Of a stretch of 12,713 nucleotides of DNA, positions 7,781-12,713 are shown piece by piece. Location: contig JAHXHF010000220.1 of assembly GCA_025656895.1 (NCBI GenBank), forward strand, positions 1 to 12,713, read 5' to 3'. The notes under the pieces are model-generated. The model was not told where the DNA came from. It saw nothing but the letters and a program-made list of their open reading frames with translations, and did no database searches. How positions within the stretch are numbered: position 1 is the stretch's first letter; each line of letters begins with the position of its first letter. The position numbers and the translations under genes are program-made. This DNA is from a gamma proteobacterium symbiont of Bathyaustriella thionipta (GTDB lineage Bacteria; Pseudomonadota; Gammaproteobacteria; Chromatiales; Chromatiaceae).

Positions 7781-9718
7781 TTGAATGATTTTGCAAAAAA
7801 CCTGATCTTATGGGTAGTGATAGCGGTGGTGCTGGTGTCTGTTTTTAACAGCTTTTCCAGTAATCGTGAGAAAACCAATGAAATGTCTTATTCTACATTT
7901 ATCAGCAAGTTACATGCAGGTAGTGTGGAAGCTGTAGAGATAGAAGGTGAGACCATCAAGGGCAAAACCCGTTCCGGTAATCGCTTTGTTACCTACAATC
8001 CGGGTGATGGCGATCTGGTTAATGATTTATTGAAGTATGACGTTAAAATCAAAAGTGACGCTCCCAAGGAGCCTTCGCTGTTGCAGATTATTTTTGTCAA
8101 CTGGTTCCCGCTGTTTATCCTGATTGGCCTGTGGTTCTTTCTTATGCGACAGATGCAGGGCGGTGGCGGTCGCGGAGCCATGTCTTTTGGCAAAAGCCGC
8201 GCGCGTATGCTGGGCGAGGATCAGGTAAAAGTCAGTTTTGCCGATATGGCCGGTGCTGAAGAAGCCAAGGAAGAAGTGGCTGAACTGGTCGAATTTCTGA
8301 AAGACCCGGGTAAATTCCAGAAGCTGGGCGGTAAGATTCCGCGCGGTGTTTTGATGGTGGGTTCACCGGGTACCGGTAAAACCCTGCTGGCTCGTGCCAT
8401 AGCCGGTGAAGCCAAAGTGCCTTTTTTCACCATTTCAGGTTCTGATTTTGTTGAAATGTTTGTGGGTGTGGGCGCATCACGAGTGCGTGATATGTTCGAA
8501 AACGCCAAGAAACACGCTCCCTGCATTATTTTCATTGATGAGATTGATGCGGTCGGTCGTCATCGTGGTGCCGGACTGGGTGGTGGTCATGATGAGCGCG
8601 AACAAACACTGAACCAGTTGCTGGTGGAGATGGATGGTTTTGAAGGCAATGACGGCGTCATTGTTATCGCTGCCACCAACCGTCCTGATGTACTGGACCC
8701 GGCTTTATTGCGCCCCGGCCGTTTTGATCGTCAGGTAGTCGTGCCGCTGCCGGATATTCGTGGTCGTGAACAGATTCTTAAAGTGCATTTGCGCAAGGTT
8801 CCTGCCGGTGATTCGGTAGATCCGGCTATTATCGCACGTGGCACACCGGGTTTTTCGGGTGCTGATCTGGCCAATCTGGTGAATGAAGCCGCCTTGTTTG
8901 CTGCGCGCGCTGACAAACGCACGGTGGATATGTCGGATATGGAAAAGGCCAAGGACAAAATCATGATGGGCGGCGAGCGTCGCTCCATGGTGATGAGTGA
9001 TGATGAAAAGAAAAACACGGCTTATCACGAAGCCGGACATGCCATTGTCGGTCGTATTGTGCCTTCTCATGATCCGGTTTATAAAGTCACCATTATTCCC
9101 CGGGGTCGCGCTCTGGGTGTCACCATGTTTCTGCCTGAGGAAGACAGCTACAGTGAAAGCAAGGAAAAACTCAACAGCCGTATTTCCACCTTGTTTGGCG
9201 GGCGTATTGCTGAAGAACTGACTCTGGGGGCAGATAAAGTAACCACCGGCGCCAGCAACGATATTCAGCGAGCCACAGAACTGGCGCGAAACATGGTTAC
9301 CCGATGGGGGCTTTCCGACCGTCTCGGCCCGCTGGCTTATGGGGAAGAAGAACAGGAAGTTTTTCTGGGTCGTTCGGTGTCACAGCACAAACATGTGTCG
9401 GATGATACCGCGCACATCATTGATGAAGAGATACGCTCGGTGATTGACAGCAATTATGAGCGTGCAGAACGCATCCTGAAAGAAAATATGCAGAAACTGC
9501 ATGTCATGGCGAAAGCGCTGCTGAAATATGAAACCATTGATTCCGAGCAGATTGATGACATTATGGCGGGCAAGACACCGAAGCCCCCCAAAGGTTGGGA
9601 TGATGTATCTTCTGATGGTGGCGATGATGATTTATCCGCATCCTCGCAGGATGACAATCATGATGACAAGAAAAAAGATGACAAAGGTTCTATTGGTGAT
9701 CCGGCCAGTCAGCACTGA
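7781..9718 (+). CDS. ftsH: ATP-dependent zinc metalloprotease FtsH
   Basis: This 645-residue inner-membrane AAA+ protease degrades misfolded membrane proteins and regulators such as LpxC and sigma-32 in E. coli. Transmembrane segment 1 is at about 7-24 and segment 2 at about 103-122, with a periplasmic domain between. The AAA domain has Walker A GSPGTGKT (194-201), Walker [10 protein letters not shown] (Asp253, Glu254) and the second region of homology ending RPGRFDR. The protease domain has HEAGH (416-420) and Asp494 as the expected third zinc ligand. The last 35 or so residues are rich in Asp and Lys. The start is TTG: GAGGAA (7767-7772) lies eight bases upstream, the result [17 protein letters not shown] fits the family, and no in-frame ATG or GTG precedes the membrane segment. 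Walker A has Ser where Pro is usual, which is probably harmless. Confidence 0.97.
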   Translation: MNDFAKNLILWVVIAVVLVSVFNSFSSNREKTNEMSYSTFISKLHAGSVEAVEIEGETIKGKTRSGNRFVTYNPGDGDLVNDLLKYDVKIKSDAPKEPSLLQIIFVNWFPLFILIGLWFFLMRQMQGGGGRGAMSFGKSRARMLGEDQVKVSFADMAGAEEAKEEVAELVEFLKDPGKFQKLGGKIPRGVLMVGSPGTGKTLLARAIAGEAKVPFFTISGSDFVEMFVGVGASRVRDMFENAKKHAPCIIFIDEIDAVGRHRGAGLGGGHDEREQTLNQLLVEMDGFEGNDGVIVIAATNRPDVLDPALLRPGRFDRQVVVPLPDIRGREQILKVHLRKVPAGDSVDPAIIARGTPGFSGADLANLVNEAALFAARADKRTVDMSDMEKAKDKIMMGGERRSMVMSDDEKKNTAYHEAGHAIVGRIVPSHDPVYKVTIIPRGRALGVTMFLPEEDSYSESKEKLNSRISTLFGGRIAEELTLGADKVTTGASNDIQRATELARNMVTRWGLSDRLGPLAYGEEEQEVFLGRSVSQHKHVSDDTAHIIDEEIRSVIDSNYERAERILKENMQKLHVMAKALLKYETIDSEQIDDIMAGKTPKPPKGWDDVSSDGGDDDLSASSQDDNHDDKKKDDKGSIGDPASQH

Positions 9719-9731
9719 TTAAGCCGAAGTG

Positions 9732-10574
9732 ATGCACACCCTTGACTGTGGTGGAAGGCCGCTGGATCTGTCTTCGCCCCAGGTCATGGGGATTCTTAAT
9801 GTAACACCCGATTCGTTTTCCGATGGTGGCCGTTTTCTGCAACCGGCGCAAGCCGTGGAACAGGCACTGGCCATGCAGAAAGCCGGTGCTGCCATTATTG
9901 ATATCGGCGGTGAATCAACTCGTCCCGGTGCACCGCCGGTGAGTGTTGAGCAAGAACTGCAGCGGGTTCTGCCTGTTATAGAGCATTTGCAGGCCGAGCT
10001 TGCTATTCCCCTGTCCATTGATACCCGCAAGCCCGAGGTCATGCGAGCAGCCGTGCAGGCGGGCGCGGGCATGATTAATGATGTCAATGCATTACGAGCC
10101 CCCGCTGCCTTGTCGGCAGCCATAGAATGCGCCGTACCGGTATGCCTTATGCACATGCAGGGTGAGCCGGCCAACATGCAGGCTCAGCCGCACTATCAGG
10201 ATGTTGTCCGTGAAGTCCGGGATTTTCTGTTGCAACGGGCCGATGCCTTGATTGAAGCCGGTTTTAATCCCCGGCATATTCTGCTTGACCCCGGCTTCGG
10301 CTTTGGCAAAACCCTGCAACACAACCTGAGCCTGCTCAGGCATTTGCAGCAGATTAGCTCATCGTCTTACCCGGTACTGGTGGGCCTGTCACGAAAATCC
10401 ATGTTTGCACAGTTAAGTTCAGTCGCACTAGAGGCACGTCTGGGGGGCAGTATTGCTGCCGCATTTTGGGCGGCACAAAAGGGAGCTTGTCTGCTGCGTG
10501 TACATGATGTGCAAGAAACCGTACAGGCATTGACATTGCTATCTGCATTACAGGAAAACTTGAATGACACGTAA
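9732..10574 (+). CDS. folP: Dihydropteroate synthase
   Basis: This 280-residue TIM-barrel enzyme joins p-aminobenzoate to hydroxymethyl-dihydropterin pyrophosphate in folate synthesis and is the sulfonamide target. Visible motifs in order are GILNVTPDSFSDGG (loop 1, Asn23), GGESTRPG (loop 2, Thr63, Arg64, Pro65), IDTRKPEV, INDVNALR, LLDPGFGFGKTLQHN, VGLSRKSM and the C-terminal RVHDV. Phe29 and Pro65, positions where substitutions give sulfonamide resistance in E. coli (28 and 64 there), are unchanged. I prefer the ATG at 9732 (MHTLDCGGRPLDL) to the GTG just before it (9729); neither has a strong ribosome site. It lies 13 bases after ftsH and overlaps glmM by 11 bases, so the three are probably co-transcribed. 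Confidence 0.96.
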   Translation: MHTLDCGGRPLDLSSPQVMGILNVTPDSFSDGGRFLQPAQAVEQALAMQKAGAAIIDIGGESTRPGAPPVSVEQELQRVLPVIEHLQAELAIPLSIDTRKPEVMRAAVQAGAGMINDVNALRAPAALSAAIECAVPVCLMHMQGEPANMQAQPHYQDVVREVRDFLLQRADALIEAGFNPRHILLDPGFGFGKTLQHNLSLLRHLQQISSSSYPVLVGLSRKSMFAQLSSVALEARLGGSIAAAFWAAQKGACLLRVHDVQETVQALTLLSALQENLNDT

Positions 10575-11889
10575 ATATTTTGGAACCGATGGTATTCGTG
10601 GTCGGGTCGGACAGGGCGTGATTACGCCTGAGTTTGTTCTCAAACTGGGTTGGGCCGCTGGTCAGGTATTGGGTGGTGGACGCGGTGGACGGGTTGTTAT
10701 CGGTAAAGATACGCGTTTATCCGGCTATCTGTTTGAATCCGCACTGGAGGCGGGTTTGTCGGCCGGTGGCGCTGATATTTTGTTATTGGGGCCGATGCCG
10801 ACTCCGGCTATTGCTTATCTGACACGTGCCTTGCGCGCACAGGCGGGTATTGTTATCAGTGCTTCACATAATCCTTATGAAGATAATGGCATCAAGTTTT
10901 TCCGGGCCGATGGCGACAAACTGGCGGATGAAGTGGAGCATGAAATAGAAACCTGGCTGGAAAAACCATTACAAATTACCGATCCTTCCAGCCTGGGAAA
11001 AGCCAAACGGGTAAAAGATGCCGCTGGACGCTATGTGGAATTCTGCAAAAGTACCATATCCCAGCAACTGAGCTTATCCGGTCTAACGATTGCTCTGGAT
11101 TGCGCGCACGGCGCAACCTACCATGTGGCACCACTGGTTTTTGAAGAGCTGGGAGCCACGCTCAGGCTTATGGGAGCCGAGCCGGATGGTTTGAACATCA
11201 ATGATGGTGTCGGTTCTACCCAGCCGCAGGCTTTGTGTGACTTTGTTGTGGAAACGGGCGCTGATTTTGGTGTGGCTTTTGATGGCGATGGTGATCGTCT
11301 GGCGATGGTGGATAGTCGAGGCCAACTGCTGGATGGTGATGATTTGCTCTACATCATAGCGTCCAGCCGTAGTGGTGAGGAAGCCAAACAGCCACTGGTG
11401 GGAACTGTGATGACCAATATGGGGCTGGAGCATGCCTTGTCAGAGCAGGGTATTGCGCTGCATCGAACCCGGGTGGGTGACCGTTATATTCTGCAGCATT
11501 TAAAGCAAAATCACTGGTCACTGGGCGGCGAGCCTTCCGGGCATATTATCTGCCGGAACAAAACCACCACCGGTGATGGCATTATTGCCGCTTTGCAGGT
11601 TATCGAGGCTTTGTTGCGTCAGCAAACAACACTGCAACAGGCGATTAAAGGTTTTCAGCACTTTCCGCAGGTATTGAAAAATATTCAGGCCGATACCGGG
11701 GTTTTGCAAGACCGGGTGCTGCAACAACTGACCTGCGAAGTGGAAAAGCAGTTGGGGCAGGAAGGACGGGTATTGATTCGTGCATCAGGCACCGAACCGC
11801 TGGTGCGGGTGATGGTTGAAGGACGGGATGCGCAACAGGTGGAACGTCTTAGCCAGAAGATGGCTGACTGTGTTGCGGAACAGGCTTGA
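10564..11889 (+). CDS. glmM: Phosphoglucosamine mutase
   Basis: This 441-residue enzyme converts glucosamine 6-phosphate to glucosamine 1-phosphate, feeding UDP-GlcNAc for peptidoglycan and lipopolysaccharide. It starts MTRKYFGTDGIRGRVGQGVITPEF. The catalytic phosphoserine is Ser101 in VISASHNPYEDNGIKFF. The magnesium loop is DGDGDR (240-245). The sugar-binding GGEPSGH and the phosphate-binding RASGTEPLVRVM (from Arg406) are intact, and the length is near the usual 445. AGGA eight bases upstream of the ATG lies inside folP, and the 11-base overlap suggests translational coupling. A strong hairpin lies 19 bases after its stop. Confidence 0.97.
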   Translation: MTRKYFGTDGIRGRVGQGVITPEFVLKLGWAAGQVLGGGRGGRVVIGKDTRLSGYLFESALEAGLSAGGADILLLGPMPTPAIAYLTRALRAQAGIVISASHNPYEDNGIKFFRADGDKLADEVEHEIETWLEKPLQITDPSSLGKAKRVKDAAGRYVEFCKSTISQQLSLSGLTIALDCAHGATYHVAPLVFEELGATLRLMGAEPDGLNINDGVGSTQPQALCDFVVETGADFGVAFDGDGDRLAMVDSRGQLLDGDDLLYIIASSRSGEEAKQPLVGTVMTNMGLEHALSEQGIALHRTRVGDRYILQHLKQNHWSLGGEPSGHIICRNKTTTGDGIIAALQVIEALLRQQTTLQQAIKGFQHFPQVLKNIQADTGVLQDRVLQQLTCEVEKQLGQEGRVLIRASGTEPLVRVMVEGRDAQQVERLSQKMADCVAEQA

Positions 11890-11907
11890 GGAACAGGATT
11901 GAGAGTG

Positions 11908-11934
11908 TCTCCCCGCCTGAATGTGGCGGGGAGA
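11908..11934. terminator. Hairpin between convergent glmM and the parvulin gene, likely bidirectional terminator
   Basis: A ten-base perfect stem (TCTCCCCGCC paired with GGCGGGGAGA, seven-base loop) lies between two convergent genes: glmM ends at 11889 and the minus-strand gene ends at 11945. Neither side has a strong T-run, so it is not a textbook intrinsic terminator. Its position and GC-rich stem still suggest it ends or protects both transcripts. Confidence 0.6.
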
Positions 11935-11944
11935 ATGAAGAGTC

Positions 11945-12625
11945 TTAGCTGGCGTCTGCCTTAAGCGGGGTTTCAGCACCATCTGTTTTTGTATCAGAAG
12001 CCGCTTCAGCGGCCGGTTGCGCGGGTGCTGCAGCCGGTTGTGCAGGTGCTGCGGCTGATGCCTCAGAAGCCGGCCTGGCCGCAGGGCTATCGGTCTGCTG
12101 GTCGGTTGCTGTGCTGTTGATCGGCGTGCCTTCTTCCTTCTTGTCGGTCAGTACTTCGATATTTGCATTTTTTCTCAGATCATCAATGTAGCTGGCCAGA
12201 ATTTCTTTCTGCATGCCTTGTACGATTTGCGCACGTACCTCTTTGAGCGGAGGCGGCGCGGTTTCACGCTGATCTTCGAGCAAAATAACATGCCAGCCGA
12301 ATTGGGTTTTAACCGGTTCTTTGGTGTAAGTACCTTTTTCCAGTTTGGCTGTGGCGTCCGAGAACGGTTTGACCATGCGTCCGGCCGAGAACCAGCCTAA
12401 ATCACCACCGCTGGAGGCGGAAGGTCCGGTTGATTTTTGTTTGGCCAGTTCGGCGAAATCAGCACCTGTGTCCAGTTCAGCAATCACGGCTTTGGCTTCA
12501 TCTTCCTTTTCCAGCAGAATGTGACGAGCCTTGAATTCACTTTTGGGCATTTTAGCGATCAGTTCCTGATAGCGCTGCTGAACTTTTTCCTCTGCAGGCT
12601 TGTTTTCCAGCATGGCGGCTTTAAT
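11945..12625 (-). pseudogene. Parvulin-type peptidyl-prolyl isomerase, 5' end removed by the IS
   Basis: The remaining 226 codons run from the IS tip (Ile-Lys-Ala-Ala-Met...) to TAA at 11945-11947; the frame meets a stop inside the IS. Numbering from the ATG at 12613, the rotamase domain (about 25-114) has KARHILLEKEDEA, SSGGDLGWFSAGRMVKPF and KTQFGWHVILLED, the conserved features of PpiC/SurA-type parvulins. Intact relatives have a signal peptide or lipoprotein signal and an N-terminal chaperone segment and act on proteins outside the cytoplasm; all of that is missing. After about residue 155 comes a roughly 65-residue tail rich in Ala, Pro, Ser and Thr with APAQPAA occurring twice. A product starting at 12613 would lack the export signal, so I call it broken. 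It is convergent with glmM. Confidence 0.78.
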
Positions 12626-12713
12626 GTAAGCGCCAATAAATCAGCACCTATTATTTCACCTGTACATCGGTAACACTTTCTCCTGAGTATTTCACAGGAG
12701 ATGATCATGGATA
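12626..12713 (+). mobile_element. Second copy of the IS 5' end, transposase reading off the right edge
   Basis: The element starts at 12626 with GTAAGCGCC and is identical over its 88 bases to the reverse complement of 2-89. AGGAG (12696-12700) lies six bases before ATG (12707), whose gene (Met-Asp...) runs off the window. The tip is set by the point where similarity between the two window ends stops and by the broken parvulin frame. The bases next to the two tips (GTAAAAAG at 90-97, GCTTTAAT at 12618-12625) are not related directly or as complements, so the two copies represent separate insertion sites. Confidence 0.65.
12679..12701 (+). promoter_or_regulatory. Hairpin hiding the ribosome site of the right IS copy
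   Basis: TCTCCTG (12679-12685) pairs perfectly with CAGGAGA (12695-12701), enclosing the AGGAG that serves the ATG at 12707. It is the same fold as in the left copy. Confidence 0.4.

Noticed and set aside
12611..12613. ATG at 12613 as a genuine parvulin start
   Set aside because: It lies inside the N-terminal helical region of the family, leaves no export signal, and is 12 bases from the IS tip, so it is an internal methionine.
1..12713. Composite transposon or circular element carrying the whole block
   Set aside because: The cargo is essential housekeeping genes in their ancestral order, and the IS copies sit in two unrelated broken genes with unlike flanks. Chance insertions plus an assembly break explain it better.
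1..12713. CRISPR arrays, tRNA or rRNA genes, tandem repeats
   Set aside because: I saw no regularly spaced repeats, no tRNA-like cloverleaf and no rRNA sequence. Gaps between genes are short apart from the MITE region.

Overview
This window looks like a 12.7 kb piece of a gammaproteobacterial chromosome of roughly balanced base composition. The evidence is the gene order carA-carB-greA, yhbY on the opposite strand, then rlmE-ftsH-folP-glmM. This is the classic gammaproteobacterial arrangement, and the proteins closely resemble their enterobacterial and pseudomonad counterparts as I remember them. I cannot name the genus. Both ends break inside the same 88-base sequence in inverted orientation, so the window is probably a whole assembly contig bounded by two copies of one insertion sequence.

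Layout from left to right. Positions 2-89 are the 5' end of an insertion sequence whose transposase reads outward; its tip resembles the IS66 family. It cuts a DUF3179 gene, of which only the C-terminal part remains (90-403). A good sigma-70 promoter (439-467) and a structured leader come before carA (603-1733) and carB (1738-4947), the two subunits of carbamoyl phosphate synthetase. After a 156-base gap comes greA (5104-5580). On the minus strand, convergent with greA, are yhbY (5607-5900) and, upstream of it, a multi-pass membrane protein resembling the CPBP/Abi family (5943-6713). Between that gene and rlmE lies a 230-base MITE-like element (6763-6992) with 20-base perfect terminal inverted repeats and longer imperfect arms. 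Then rlmE (7065-7694), ftsH (7781-9718, TTG start), folP (9732-10574) and glmM (10564-11889) run on the plus strand. A strong hairpin (11908-11934) separates glmM from a convergent parvulin-type peptidyl-prolyl isomerase gene (11945-12625). The 5' end of that gene is removed by the second insertion-sequence copy (12626-12713).

The intact core genes serve nucleotide and arginine precursor supply (carAB), transcription fidelity (greA), ribosome maturation (yhbY, rlmE), membrane proteolysis (ftsH), folate synthesis (folP) and UDP-GlcNAc supply (glmM). They are neighbours by conserved synteny rather than one pathway. The accessory signal sits at the two broken ends and in the yhbY-rlmE gap, which has gained a membrane protein gene and a mobile-element relic. 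I did not find a convincing new multi-gene system. The best leads are the MITE-like element, the CPBP-like protein with an altered active-site motif, the ribosome-site-hiding hairpin in the insertion-sequence end, and the carAB leader.
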